NCBI GenBank assembly: GCA_027559495.1
Contig: JAMXSV010000003.1
Location: forward strand, 2,852,001-2,916,000
Origin: Aurifilum marmelostoma
Taxonomy: Eukaryota; Ascomycota; Sordariomycetes; Diaporthales; Cryphonectriaceae
DNA length: 64,000 nt
Direction of reading: 5' to 3'
Notes under the pieces: model-generated
The model's input: the letters and a program-made list of their open reading frames with translations, nothing else
Databases searched by the model: none
What the model was told of the DNA's origin: nothing
Program-made: the position numbers and the translations under genes
In this document: positions 33,391-45,253 of the stretch, in pieces
How positions within the stretch are numbered: position 1 is the stretch's first letter
Layout: each line of letters starts with the position of its first letter

Positions 33391-35984
33391 CTTGAAAGGA
33401 GTCTTGTTGACCTTGAATGCAGGTGATGTGAATGGAGAGAGGATGCAGAGTTGTCAACGTGTGGAAACGGGAATGCAGGAGAGACACAACAATCAGAAGA
33501 AGAGGCGAGAGGTGGAGGTAGGTTACTATGATGATGGAAGAAAGGGTGTCGGTGTCGATGGGGTTTTTGGGGAGAGTAAGGTAAGGAACAGGAAATCAGA
33601 GGGCCGTTGCTTTGGGGGGCGGAAGGCAGAGGGGGGGAAAGAGACCAGACCAGACCTGGCCTGACCGAGAGAGAGAAGGACGGGACAGGGACGGAAGCAA
33701 GGCAAAAAGGCAGCAGCAGAAGGTGGCACATGGGGCAGGCAGACCTGGCACACAGCACCAGCCCAGCCTCTAGGCAAATGCTGGTCAGGCCAGGTCTGCC
33801 TGCTGCGGGTTCAGGTGTAGGACTGCAGACATGGGAGTCACCTTAGCGCGTGCAGGGACCACCTTCCAGCGGTCCGGCACCCAGCAGCGACTGGACCAAC
33901 CGCTGAAGGACCTCCCTGAACAGAAGGAAAGGCCGGACCAGCCGAGCCTTGACGACCTGCTACAATGCCTGCAGGCACAGGTCACGTCAGGCCCTCCTGG
34001 CATTGCAAGCACAGGAGGACACGCACCAGGCTCCAACCCGTCCAACCTAGCACACAACACACGCGCACACTCACACACACACAAAGGCTGACAAGGCGGT
34101 GGAGGTCCTACGCGTTTGAAAAGTGGGGCCAATCTGGGGTTCAGCTTGGCAGTGCAGCACAGTGGAAGGGCTGTGGCTTGGTGATCAAAAGAAAGGGGCG
34201 TGTTTGATAAAGGCCCATGGTCTAATTTCTTTCATTGTGAAAAACGAGGCCGACCCCATCAACAACAAACATTGTGCAATGTCACCCACATCTATTTGGC
34301 CCAGGTCACCTGGCTTGCCAAACCCACGAATGATCGACCAAGCCTGACGCCTTGCACACACCAGGATCATGTATGGCGTCTGGACGATCTGCCGAGCATC
34401 CTGTAACGCCCACCAGATAGATCAACTGGTCCATCGCTGTGGATTGAATCTGGGTGCAGACCCGAAGATGGTTTGGCTGTCGCTTGCCAAGGCATGGCAT
34501 ACAGCTAGCTGCTCATATTTTGCCAATCGCACCTGGGCATCTCTCTCGCTCTCGAATACGGAAAGGGGTTTCAGAAGGCTCGCCCAGTCCATCATCTCCA
34601 GGACACGAGGCTCCCAGCTGCTGACAGGCTGTAACCTCGTACTTGTGCTGGACATGGTCACTAAAACTGCACATGTTGCCTCCGTACAGAGAGGGAGGGA
34701 CGCGCAGGCAACCAGTCCTACTGCTACAGCTACCACTATAGCATGCTACCACCCAGATGGCTTATGAGTAACATGCAGAGCGGGGGGCAGTGAGCAGTCT
34801 GGGATCGCGCGAACCCTTCAGCACTTCAGCCCTATGCGACTGAACCACCATAGCAGACAAGCAGTCCAGACCTCTGATCGGGCAATTTTCACCACAGTAT
34901 CCAACTCCTGGCCAAGGCTAGTCAAGCATTGTTGGGTCCAACTTCATCGAGCCTGTTGTGCATGAGACCCAGAGCCTCAAATGCAATTTGCAAAAAATTT
35001 TCTTATATTATCTTGCTACTAAGTAAGCCCACATCAGGCGACCATAATTGCCCGAGACGCACAGAAATCATCCATTGTTCTTCCAATTCTGGGCCCGTTA
35101 TCCGCCACCCCTTTGCAAGCCAAATACACAGACGCCCTCCACCCTGCTGGATATCTCCGGTATTACCGTCTGGCAGCTCGGAACGGCACGCGGCCTTCAC
35201 ATGCCACTGAGCTGGCAGACTGACGTTGCTTCCCTTTCTAATGAGGGGCAAGAGAGATACAAGGTCCACAAGCATCTGCATGTGTGTTTGTCCTTGCCTC
35301 GTATGGATTTCGCAACTAGATTGCCTGAGGCTATGGTTGGATGCCCTGCTTTCTTCCTTTTGCCTCTATGCATGATGAAGTGTCCGATTCTTCATCAAGA
35401 TAATCACTAGAGCAGACCGTTGTCAAGGGCACCAGCTGAGCAGAGCCTAGGCGGCACTACGTCACAGGCCAAGCAAGTCCTTGTGACACGGGCCTGTAGG
35501 ACTTTCTGCAGGGCTTCATTGGGCATTTTAAGACAGAGAGGAAGCATATGCTCGAGAAATTGTCATCCTCGGGGACAAATGCACAAAGAAGAGATCTTGC
35601 AAGCTAGAAGGCATTTTGATCAGCCATTTGCAAAATATTATCTGACCCCAATCGGCCTGGGTGAGATCTGACCGTTCCCTGGGAGCCATATCTTTTCGCG
35701 AAATGGCGACCTCAACTTCTCACCAAGGCCCGCAGCCTCCTAGCCAACCTTTTACATTTCCACCGACGGCCACTCGTTCGTCTTCGTCCTATTCTCTTGT
35801 TCCGCTTCTGTCCTTCTTATCCTTTGCGCATCTGCCTGCCATACAATGACAGAGTCGTACTGGGCTGAACTAGGTGAGTCCTCACGCAAGGTGTAATGGC
35901 ACCAGGACAACTATGCTTTCCCAGCCAGAGGTGCCGAATCATCCTCGTCCACAACGGTATCACCACCTTCTGTGGACTGGTCTG
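33391..35984. other. Long intergenic region upstream of RHO1
   Basis: About 2.6 kb. The first 400 bp next to RHO1 are purine-rich on the plus strand (C/T-rich in RHO1 sense) and probably its leader and promoter. A CA-rich tract lies at 34051-34084. No supported gene. Confidence 0.5.
34051..34084. repeat. CA-rich microsatellite
   Basis: Imperfect run of CA dinucleotides, interrupted by a few G and T. Confidence 0.7.
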
Positions 35985-36555
35985 TCATGTTTCCTCGGTT
36001 CCTTGCTTATGGTCTGGCTTAGCTGCAGCCTGCTCTTGGCCCGAAGCGGCCGCTTGGTCTGCTGCATGACTTGCGCTCTTCAAGTTGTAGGAGCTGCCGT
36101 TACTGCTGATAGGGCTCTGGGGATATGCAAAGTATCTGTCAGTGATCTCAATCTCCTGCTCCGGAGGTAACGACACGAGACCTTGTGAGAGAGGAGTCAC
36201 CCACGTGGTTATTGCCCCCCTCCATATGCTCCTGGGTCGTCGAGACTGTACGTGGCTGTCCTTCTGAGGTGGTCTGCCGGGGGATTCTCAAATTGCGATG
36301 GTATTGACGATAGCTGCTGAGCATATCACGCTCGATGTCTTTCCTGGCGAACATTTTGCTTCTTCTTGTTCTCGATGGCAACTTGGACTGATCTCGTTGT
36401 AAGAGTCCGTGAAGTAAGCCTGCCAATCGTGGACGGTTTAAGTTTTCCCAATGGACCACAGTCAGGAAGATCAAGAGCTCAAAGAATCGTAGGCCAAACG
36501 AGCACCATGAACGACAAAGGCGGACTCGGATGACTAGACTTAGGGGCAGTCGCAT
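35985..36555 (-). pseudogene. Unresolved coding remnant, frame-broken
   Basis: Two minus-strand frames look protein-like and adjoin: one with MFARKDIERDMLSSYRQYHR and ending near NNHV (about 36400-36203), the other beginning TPLSQGLVSLPPEQEIEITD and ending EET at 35985. They join if one base is removed from the CCC at 36200-36202. Further upstream more than one frame looks plausible (for example VQVAIENKKKQNVRQERHR in another frame), and I cannot build a clean 5' end. It could be the last exons of a gene with a hydrophobic N-terminal part, or a decaying gene. No family recognised. Confidence 0.25.
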
Positions 36556-37985
36556 TGACCCTAATGACGACGAGCTCTTTCGCGCCCGAAGTCATCAGGA
36601 GATACTCTTCTCGTGATGGAAGTCGGCTGTTGCATGAACCAGAACGGTGAGAGTATACCCTAACTACTACTCACAAACGCCTGGCAATCGCGACAGTCTG
36701 TCTGCCACTGACGCCAGCTTGATTCGATGGAATATGGTGTGGCTCACAAAAACTCTATAGTCGGCTCTCTCCTCTCTTCATCACCCAGGACCGACCGGCA
36801 GAACCGAGGCGATAAGTAGACATCACTTCTGCTTCATTCACAGGCCTGATGACCGTTCCACCCCAATGCAAGTGCCAAGCTGCCCACGCTCAACAGTTTA
36901 CTTCAGCCCCCGGCGTTGACCAGCTGCTCCAAAGTCCTCTACTCCTCATCGTGTGCGACCCTCTCGGTTCCGTGGCCAGTATGAATATGCCCAAAGATAT
37001 GAAGCTGCAGTCTGAACTGCCACAGCCTGTCCCACACGAGAGTCACATTCAACAAGTTGCATCCACATACGCTCATGGCGGGCTGCGGTAGTGAGCCCAA
37101 CCCGTATAATATAAGTCATTGTGCGGTGTGATTGCAGTGGGCAGAAAGGAAGACTCAGCATGGTCTCGTTTGATAACGATCGCAGCATAAACGATAACGA
37201 GCCGCATCGCAGTCAGTCGTCAGTCTATAGCACTTCTTTCAGGGAATCCATTACGTATACGGCAAACCGCTGAGCCGGAAAGATGACATTCATACCATGT
37301 CAAACGGGAAAATCCCATCAGTCATACGGCGACTTGTGGCAGTGCAGCTTGTAGGGTCCTGTAGAATGTAAAAGTGTGTATCTGGCCACTACGAGGAGCT
37401 GCTACAGCGCTTCCGAGAGGGACCAAGGAGGCCTGCGATCGGCATCCCGGAACGCTTACACGGGCGCCACGGGGGCGACGGTTTCCAGCGTGTCCGTGGA
37501 GGCTGTGCTGCAGCAAGCTGCTGTTCGCTTTGTCTCGCCTTCGCATCATCTTCATCCCGGCCACCTTGTGTTTCTAGAATCAAACCGACGAGAACTTTCT
37601 CACCAATATTAAAGGGATGTCTGGATATTTACCAGTCATCCATTCAGGGGGTTTCTTTTTGCTCAATTTCTTGCCTCGACATCGACTTCAATTTTGAATT
37701 CGCACTCCCGAACGTGACTTGCTTCGGCAGCAGCAGTCAACTGAGCACAGAAGCTGCTAGGGACCCGCCAAGGAACCATTACAAACTCAGTGACGTCTCG
37801 AAATTGCCCCCACCTGCTGCACCACCCTGTCACTTACACGGCCTACACCTTCCGTATCTCTCCATCTTCAACCCCCAGACCTTCCTGCTTTCTTTTTCTC
37901 TACAGAGAAACGCTCTTTGGATCAATTCATCAAACCGTCTATTGAAATCGCCTTCATCTCCGAGCGCGCAACTGCATCGACAAGA
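36556..37985. other. Intergenic with a metallophosphoesterase relic
   Basis: Apart from the relic at 36930-37130 there is no supported gene. The last 300 bp before 37986 are a C/T-rich leader of the WW-domain gene. Confidence 0.45.
36930..37130 (-). pseudogene. Calcineurin-like metallophosphoesterase relic
   Basis: On the minus strand one frame reads LLNVTLVWDRLWQFRLQLHI then FGHIHTGHGTERVAHDE and a stop. GHIH preceded by LHIF and followed by GHGTE is the C-terminal metal-binding block of the fungal metallophosphoesterase family. Just upstream, a different frame reads SPP, a stop, then AYVDATC, matching where the family has its HGPP block and following residues. So the fragment carries at least one stop and one frame change within about 100 bp and lacks the rest of the enzyme. 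A decayed gene is more likely than a sequencing slip. Confidence 0.4.
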
Positions 37986-38995
37986 ATGGCAGATTTCGAA
38001 GCTCCATCAGGGCCCCCACCACCCAAGGTCCCAGAGGGATGGGTCAGCAGATGGAACGAGCAGTACAAAGAATGGTAGGCCAACATGAGCCCAACGCCCG
38101 CCCCACGCAACCGATCAGCCAAGCCAGAGGCGCTGACACGTTGACCAACAGGTTCTACGTCAACACCTACACCAAGAAATCCCAGTGGGAGAAGCCCACC
38201 GAGCCCGCCCGGCCGCCCCAGGACGATGGTGCCCCGCCCGGCCCACCACCACCCGCCTATCGCCCCGGCGATGGCCCCGCGCCCACCGATTCCAAGACGA
38301 ACCCTTTCACTCCGCAGAGCACCGGAAGCGCGTCTGGCCAGGTTGAGAGCGATGCCGAGATGGCGCGCCGGCTGCAGGAGGAGGAAGATGCTCGGGCCGG
38401 CCGTAGCAGCGGGGCGCGAGGGTCAGGGCAGGGCTCAGCATCTGATTATATGAGCAGCTCGCCCGCCCCAGGAGGCTCGTCGGCGTATTCCAACCAGCTA
38501 CCGCCGCGCGAGGAGGGCGGAAAGAGCCGGGGCTTGCTGGGCAAGCTGTTCGGCGGCGGGAGCAAGAACAAGTACGGCAACCAAGGTGGTGCGTACGGAG
38601 GCGGATATCCGCAGCAGCAGGGTGGATATGGTGGTGGCTACGGCGGATATCCACAACAGGGTGGCTACGGTGGCCCTCCCCCTCAAGGAGGCTACTACCC
38701 CCAGCAGGGCGGATATGGTGGAGGCTACGGAGGTGGTTACGGAGGAGGGCCCGGATATGGAGGTGGTGGCGGTTACTACCCACAGCAGCAACAGAGGCCA
38801 GCTAAGAGCGGCGGTCTGGGAACGATGGGTGGTGCCGCGCTGGGTCTGGGTGGTGGTCTGATCGGTGGCATGCTGCTGGAGGATGCCATTGACGACCACG
38901 AGGACCACGAGGAGCAGCAGGCTTATGATCAGGGCTACCAGGACGGACAAGACAATGATTTTGGAGGCGGCGATGACTTTGGCGGCGACTTCTAA
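37986..38995 (+). CDS. WWM1: WW-domain protein, Wwm1-like
   Basis: Exons 37986-38074 and 38152-38995 (77-nt intron splitting a Trp codon) give 310 aa. The WW domain lies at residues about 15-46: PEGWVSRWNEQYKEWFYVN, TKKSQWEKP. Next comes a Pro-rich segment, then a long Gly/Tyr/Gln low-complexity region with repeated GGYGGGYGGYPQQ-type units, a short hydrophobic Gly-rich segment (LGLGGGLIGGMLLEDAIDDH) and an Asp/Gly-rich tail. Order and C-terminal motif match yeast Wwm1, a WW protein that interacts with metacaspase Mca1. The Gly-Tyr-Gln region is prion-like in composition. The gene converges on EMC7. Confidence 0.85.
38580..38800 (+). repeat. Gly-Tyr-Gln tandem low-complexity repeat in WWM1
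   Basis: Repeated GGY/GGG and YPQQ units, imperfect, coding for the prion-like centre of the WW protein. Confidence 0.7.
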
Positions 38996-39362
38996 GATCG
39001 GTTCGTGAGGGAATGGGAGACACGGTTTCATCTTTTTTATCCCCCGTCCCCTTGCTTCTTCAATGGTACGATCTAGCATCTCTAAGCATGAAAATCATCC
39101 TTGTGTTGAAATCGAAAGAAGAAAAAAAAGGGACCTGTCGGGGGTTACACTTTGCGAGGAAGGAAGGGGGGACCCGAGTGCCATTTTGCGACGAACTTAT
39201 TGCCAATGCATCTCTAATACCTTTCCATGCTCTTGTATGCATAGCAGCTTCTTCGACAATGAGAATATCTATGATCGATCCCGTCTCTGATACGTCACCT
39301 GAGTGCCTCTATAACGATCCGTGTGTGTCGCACGTAACGTTTTGGTTGCGTCGATCGACAAG
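38996..39362. other. Convergent 3' spacer, WWM1/EMC7
   Basis: 367 bp between the stops of two convergent genes; will hold both 3' UTRs. Nothing else seen. Confidence 0.5.
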
Positions 39363-40330
39363 CTACTTTCGTCCACCCTTTTCTTTTCTCGACGCCGAGC
39401 CACCGTCGTTGTTATTATTGTTTGATGAGGATCCAGCCAGAAATGAGGCCATGTCGAAGTTCTGGCCTCCCCCGCCTCCACCCATGAGGCTGTTCATCGG
39501 GTTACTCTTCTGGCTTTCCTCCCATTCCTTGCGCATCTCTGGGTCCACTGTAGTGCATAGTCGTCAGCAAACACAGACAGCCTGCTTGATAGCCATATAC
39601 AAGCGAGGGTAATTCTTCTGGGAACGAGAGAAAGCGGGCACTTACTGTTATCAACCAGCTTCGGCATGCCGATGAAGATGGCCATGCTGACCAGACCCAG
39701 CAGGATCATCGGGTTTTTGAGGATGCTCAAGATATTGACTGATCACCAGACCGTCAGCAATTTTTCCTCTCTATCCATGGGCCTCCAACACATGTTCCGA
39801 CAGTTCGTGGCCCTCTCCAGTCGAGAGAAGAAGAACAAGAGGAACAAAGACTCACATGAACTCCTCTCCATATAAAACACCTTCTGTCCCACAACCCGTA
39901 CCCCGAAGCTCCCGCCCGTCACGGCGAGCGCCTCCCCCTTGTTGTCCCAGTCATTTCCCCGATACGTCTCCCAGGCGCTGACCTTCAGGCCCGCGACCTT
40001 CTCGTCCTTGGGGGTCTGGCCCTCGCCGGCGACGACGGGGACCACGTCGACGCGCAGGGGCGCGAACTGGTGGCTCGGGCAGTGAACGTCGACGAGGTAG
40101 CTGCCCTGGGAGACGTTGTGGAAGACAAAGGTGTTGGACGGGGTGAGCGGCGCCGAGGTGTCGGCGCCGAGGGAGGTCAGCGTTGCGTGGGTCGAGGGCG
40201 GGAGGGCGCGCGGGTTGGGAATGATGTTGGAGGGTGGGATGTGTAGCGTTATGGAGGTTGTTGCTGCCGCCGCGGCGAGGAGAGGGGCGACGAGGGCGAC
40301 GAGGGAGGAGGAGAAGAGGGAGGTGCGCAT
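39363..40330 (-). CDS. EMC7: ER membrane protein complex subunit 7
   Basis: Subunit of the EMC, which inserts and folds membrane proteins at the ER. Minus-strand exons: 40330-39856, 39738-39646 and 39547-39363; 250 aa. The signal peptide MRTSLFSSSLVALVAPLLAA is followed by a lumenal beta-sandwich domain (FVFHNVSQGSYLVDVHCPSH, VRVVGQKVFYMER). Across the first intron comes FNILSILKNPMILLGLVSMA, the membrane segment, then IGMPKLVDNMDPEMRKEWEE and a cytosolic tail with a poly-Gly and poly-Asn stretch. The KNPMILLGLVSM block and DPEMRKE are family hallmarks. Introns are 117 and 98 nt, both splitting codons in phase. Confidence 0.93.
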
Positions 40331-40848
40331 TTTGGCGGTGGTGATTGGCGGCCCTGGTGGTGGCCGTCAAGTTGTTGTGGTCGATGTTGAAGCCGAGAAG
40401 GTATTGTGTTAGTGTTGTAATGCCCAGCTGCGCCGTGGTTGACACAGCAGCTTAGGTGGGCCAGAGAGGGGTCTCGCAGCAGACACTACAGGAAGTTTAA
40501 AGGGGTCTTACTAGATCCTATGCATACACCCCCCCCCCCCGCCTGAAATACTCCTTCCGCTTTCTTCGTCTCTTTGTCTCTTCTATTGCTTTTCTTTCTT
40601 CAAGAATGAGTTAGCCACCCTCAATGATCTCTCAGTGGTCCTCTTGCACCTCAAGCCATCATCTCGCCTCACTTTACGCCCAATTCTTGTCTCTTCTAAT
40701 GCAGCCCGAGGAGACATAGTGACATCGAGTCAACTGAAATAAATGACTAGACTGTTTGACAAGGGTATATTGGATGTTTCTGTATTTCAAAAGAGGTAGA
40801 TACTAGAGGGTAAGTGTTCCCCTATTGTGCTTCTATGTATGAATATTC
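40331..40848. other. Intergenic
   Basis: Between the EMC7 start and the MET17 stop. A run of 12 C lies at 40529-40540. No gene seen. Confidence 0.5.
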
Positions 40849-42569
40849 TCAGATGACAGTTGGCGCCGCCTCCTTCTCCTTCGCTCCTGGAGATCCCTCC
40901 TCTCCACCTTTGGTCGTTGCTGCAGATGCAGCTTTGAAGGACTGTTCGAAATCGGCGATGATGTCGTCGATATGCTCGGTACCCACGGAAATCCGGATGA
41001 GATCCTGTGTGCTTGCGTTAGATTCTACCCGCTCCGTGAATCAAGACAGTGAAGGAAGACGACTCACCTCGGTCACGCCTGAGCTCCTCCTTTCCTCCTC
41101 TGACAGTTGCTCGTGCGTCGTCGTCCATGGGTGGATAGCGAGCGTCTTGGAGTCACCCACATTCGCCAGGTTCGAGATCAGCTTGAAGCCGTCCACGATC
41201 TGACTGCCTGCCTCGCCGCCTCCCTTCACACCGAAGCTGAGGACACCGCCGAAGCCTCTCTTCAGGTATTTTTTGGCCAGCTCATGGCTCGGGTGGTCCT
41301 CGAGGCCCGGATACGAGACCCAAGACACATAAGGGCTCTTCTGGAGGTACCGTGCCAGGGCCAGTGAGTTCTGTGCATGACGCTCTGCGCGGAGGCTGAG
41401 CGTTTCGATGCCGAGCAGGAGCTGCTGTGCAGCATGAGGGTTGAGGCACGACCCGAGGTCGCGGAGGATCTCCACGCGCACGCGGATTATGAAGGTGATG
41501 GGGCCAAAAGTCTCCCAGAACTTGAGGCCGTGATACCCGTCGGACGGCTCGACCATCTGCGGGAAGCGCTTTGCGTTCTTGCCCCAGTCGAACTTGCCCG
41601 AGTCGATGACCACGCCGCCGATCGTGGTTCCGTGGCCACCTATCCACTTGGTAGCCGAATGCACGACGACTGAAGAGTTTGCAAGTCAGTACAGTTGGCC
41701 TCTTTTTTGGGGGGGGGGGGGCAGGGATTCAGGGTGGTGTGGATATCTCTCACTGTCCGCGCCATGGTCGATAGGCCTGATATAATAACCGCCAGCACCA
41801 AAGGTGTTGTCCACGACGACGGGCACGCCCTTCTCATGCGCCAGCTGGGCAATCTTCTCGAGGTCTGGCACATTATATCGAGGATTGCCGATGCTCTCCA
41901 GGTACACGGCCTTGGTCTTGTCGTCGATAGCAGCCGCCAGCTTCTCGGGGTCGTCGCCGTCCACGAACTTGCAATTGATGCCCAGCCTGGGGAACATGAC
42001 CTTGAGCTGGTTATACGTGCCTCCGTACAGGTTGGAGGTCGACACGATGTTATCGCCAGCCTGTGCGAGAGCGGCGATGGTCATGAACTGGGCAGCCTGG
42101 CCGGACGAGGCGGCCACTGCTGCGGCTCCTCCCTCAAGAGCAGCCATACGTTTTTCAAACACATCGACCGTGGGCTGTCCTCTCTCTTAGTCCTTCTGTA
42201 TGCTACTTCCACTTCGCTCGATAGGGGCCCCACTCACGTTCATGATACGGCTGTAGATGTTGCCAAACTCCTTGAGACCGAAGAGCCTAGCTCCCTGAGC
42301 AGAATCGTCGAACACATAGCTCTAAACACCATCACGTCAGCATGGATTCCCCACAGCCAGGCTCATCAGGTTCTATTCCCATACCGTCGTTGCATAAATG
42401 GGAACTGCTCGCGACCTGGTGGTTGGGTCTACCTCCTGTCTTTTAAGCACCCAGAATAGTCAGCCCACGAGGCATGTACTCTGTGCGGATGATCTAATTT
42501 CTTTTCTTCTTTTTAAACTCACCCAGCGTGGAGCTGAAGGGTCTCGAAGTTCTTGCTGAGCTCAGACAT
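40849..42569 (-). CDS. MET17: Homocysteine synthase (O-acetylhomoserine sulfhydrylase)
   Basis: Cytosolic PLP enzyme converting O-acetylhomoserine and sulfide to homocysteine (Met17/Met25; cysD in Aspergillus). Minus-strand exons: 42569-42523, 42439-42385, 42321-42238, 42174-41754, 41669-41068 and 41004-40849; 454 aa. Seen: MSELSKNFETLQLHAGQEVD, RSRAVPIYATTSYVF, ASSGQAAQFMTIAALAQAGD, NPRYNVPDLEKIAQLAHE, and the PLP-lysine block HSATKWIGGHGTT with Lys near residue 210. The end has RISVGTEHIDDIIADFEQSF then a Glu/Lys/Ala tail. Introns are 63-84 nt. The fourth intron holds a run of 13 G on the plus strand. I saw no clear Cys3/Met4-type palindrome upstream, so sulfur regulation is only inferred from the family. 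Confidence 0.95.
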
Positions 42570-45253
42570 GGTGTTGTAGGATGCCGACTAATAGGGTCTC
42601 GGGAAAGAGGTTGCACTTGAACGTCCTTCTTCTTGTTTCTCAGGTTATATACACAACGTCCAAGAAGCGGGCATTCCTCCTCTTTTAAACTTTAAATGAC
42701 ACACAAAATAGGCAAGGAAGTGAGGAAAATCAATTAGTTTTTCTATGAACCCAGTTGACCACCCCATGTCCTCTCGTGATCAGAACCCCCCTCCCTCCAT
42801 ACAATCTGCTCACAGTACGCCTCAAAAGGAAGCGAATCCGTCGACTCACTTGGCTCTCTAATTCCCAAACTGGGAAGGACCGGCGCGCTTGTGGGAGTGG
42901 GGGAGCGAGCACGTCATTCTCAGCTTCTTGTATGCCTTTTTTGCTCGTCGGCAACCAGCAGCGATAATCGGGGGGGGGGGGGGGCGGTTCATTTTATGGC
43001 GCCGCCACGGCGCCGACAGCCGCGGCGGACGGGTGGATGGTTGCACAGTATCGTCGGCTTTCTGGGCGGGTGCTGCCGCGGATGATCTTTTCCTCTCTCT
43101 TGGATAAACATGTGTGGGCCGCCGAGCTGCATTCTCTTGCTTGAAAAGTCGCTTCCTTCGGCGTGTGAGAGCAACAAGAGGGTTGTGGTCTCAAGGTAGG
43201 TGAGTTGAGGTGATGAATGAAGGACTTTTGGGCCTGGGGTCTGGTGAGGGTCTCATTCTCTGGTGTCGGCGCGGGAGGGGCCAGATGGGTGAGGAAGTTG
43301 CTCTGCCATCCTCTTTTCTAAAGGTGACTTCAGGTTGTCACAGGTGTTGTACCTGCAGTCACTGGACTCTACTGTGTCGTTGAGGCTGTCAATGGGATCT
43401 CAATACTGCATAAGAGGAGGAGTTGGGCAAAGACGTGGACATGGGGCAGAAGGCGCAAGGCAAGGCATCGCGAGATTCACCTCGTACGCTGGCTGGCCGT
43501 GGCTTCTTCTCATCGGGTCTCAGACCAAAATCTTGCTCTCTCTGCCGGTCCCCCCCCCCCCAACTGTCTCTCTTCCCTCTCATTCTCCTTTGCTGATCCT
43601 GCCTTGGTGAGCCGAAGCAGCAGGTCGTGGGCCAGGAGGGAGTTGTGGTCGTCATATCCTGCGCTGGGTGAAACAGAAGGAGTCATACAATGATCAATCC
43701 CTCGCAGGTGATGCTCAAACTGTCGATGTGCTGTCCTCTGAGGGCACTGGGATGGCATGCATGGCTCAACCATGTCCTGAGATCTTCAGCCGAGTGGTCC
43801 GTGTTCATGGGTCGCATTTATCATGATACCTATTGGCCATGGTACGCAGATCGAGGGAGGATGCTGCAGCACAGGAGAGGAGGAGGGACGTTGTGTAGGT
43901 GGTCGATTGACAGTCAAGGCCGATCTAGAGCAGCTGCTGAGGGTGCAGACAGACAGTGGTTCACTGGCTCAGACGCGACCCCGCCACCAAGCTCATTCAC
44001 CCGCTCGCCCACCTGGCCATATGAACCAAGCTTCTGTCGACAATCGCAACCAACACAGATCAGTGGCTATCTGCCGTAACGGTAAGATGCCACACTTTCA
44101 GTACCAGCAGGCACTTTCACAACTTGGGATAAGTCACGAGCACGCCGGAGGCTCCGAGTTCGAATCTGCCACGATAAGTTCAAAACAGATGCTGGCTCAC
44201 TGTTAGAAAGAAGTATCCCGTGCTTCCCGAGTCCGTCTGGCCTGGGCGAAATAAAGGTCTCCTTTCAGGGTTGTCGCTTGCGTGGACGCGCTGTGGTGTT
44301 GGTATGCATTGCGCCTCGAAAGGGGTGTACTGCGCAGGGCGTGAGGGGACTGGTGGCTGGTGACCGGTCATATTTTTAGTGTTCTTTTTTTCTCTTTCTC
44401 TTACTTCCTCCCCCCTCCCCCTTACTCTACCTGTTCTCACGTAGTCTTACAATTTCTGTGACCTGCGGTTTACTGCTAGGCGACCTATGAAGGAGGGCCT
44501 ATGGCGAGTTTGCTTTGGAGGATCCACGCACTCTTATACTTACTCTTAGTCCATAATACCTGATGATGAAGACGTTTTAGCTCGAGAGAACCCTGATCTA
44601 TACTGATACCCAGGGAAAGCATGTCGTCAAAGTAGTCAGCCTTTTTCGAGGTGTGTTGGCTCTATGGCTTACATCATACACGAGACCCATGAACCACACC
44701 ACCTTGGCCTGTATAATAGGCCCCGAGGCACGACATCACCAATGGCCCGTGCAGCGGTAACTCACGACGTACGCTGAGCTCGTATTGTGTGTAAGGAGGA
44801 CAAATATCCTACCCGTAAAGGATTGTCATTGACGACATGAGAACATGATATCTTGCTTGGTCCCAAAGGCCCCTCTGCCACCGACAGTTGACGGGACCAA
44901 ACCGATCCTCTCCCTGCCGGCCAACCCAATCCGTCCGAACCCGATTTTGAAGATAATCAATCGTAACAAGAAAAGGAACCCCCCATTACCCTTTTCCCTT
45001 CATCGTACCGTGAGCCGGCCAGCACAGCTGGCGCATCTAATTGGCAATGCCTCATCATCTAGGCGGACCCATGTCCAGCGACAACCTCATCCTCACTGCC
45101 CACAAACGTCGCCCACTCCTCCTCCCCATCCGGCACAGCACCCAGCGTCAACCTTCTCCCAGCCAGCCGATCCGCCCAAGCCTTCAGCACCGCATCCACG
45201 CCCAGTTCCATCCCCTTCTCCTCCTCCGAGAAAGGAGAAGATGAACGACCTCC
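42570..45253. other. Gene-poor region
   Basis: About 2.7 kb without a supported gene. Holds G15 at 42970-42984 and C12 at 43550-43561. Open frames are short and low-complexity. Confidence 0.5.

Noticed and set aside
44150..44180. tRNA B-box-like sequence (gttcgaatc)
   Set aside because: No matching A box or acceptor stem at the right distance.
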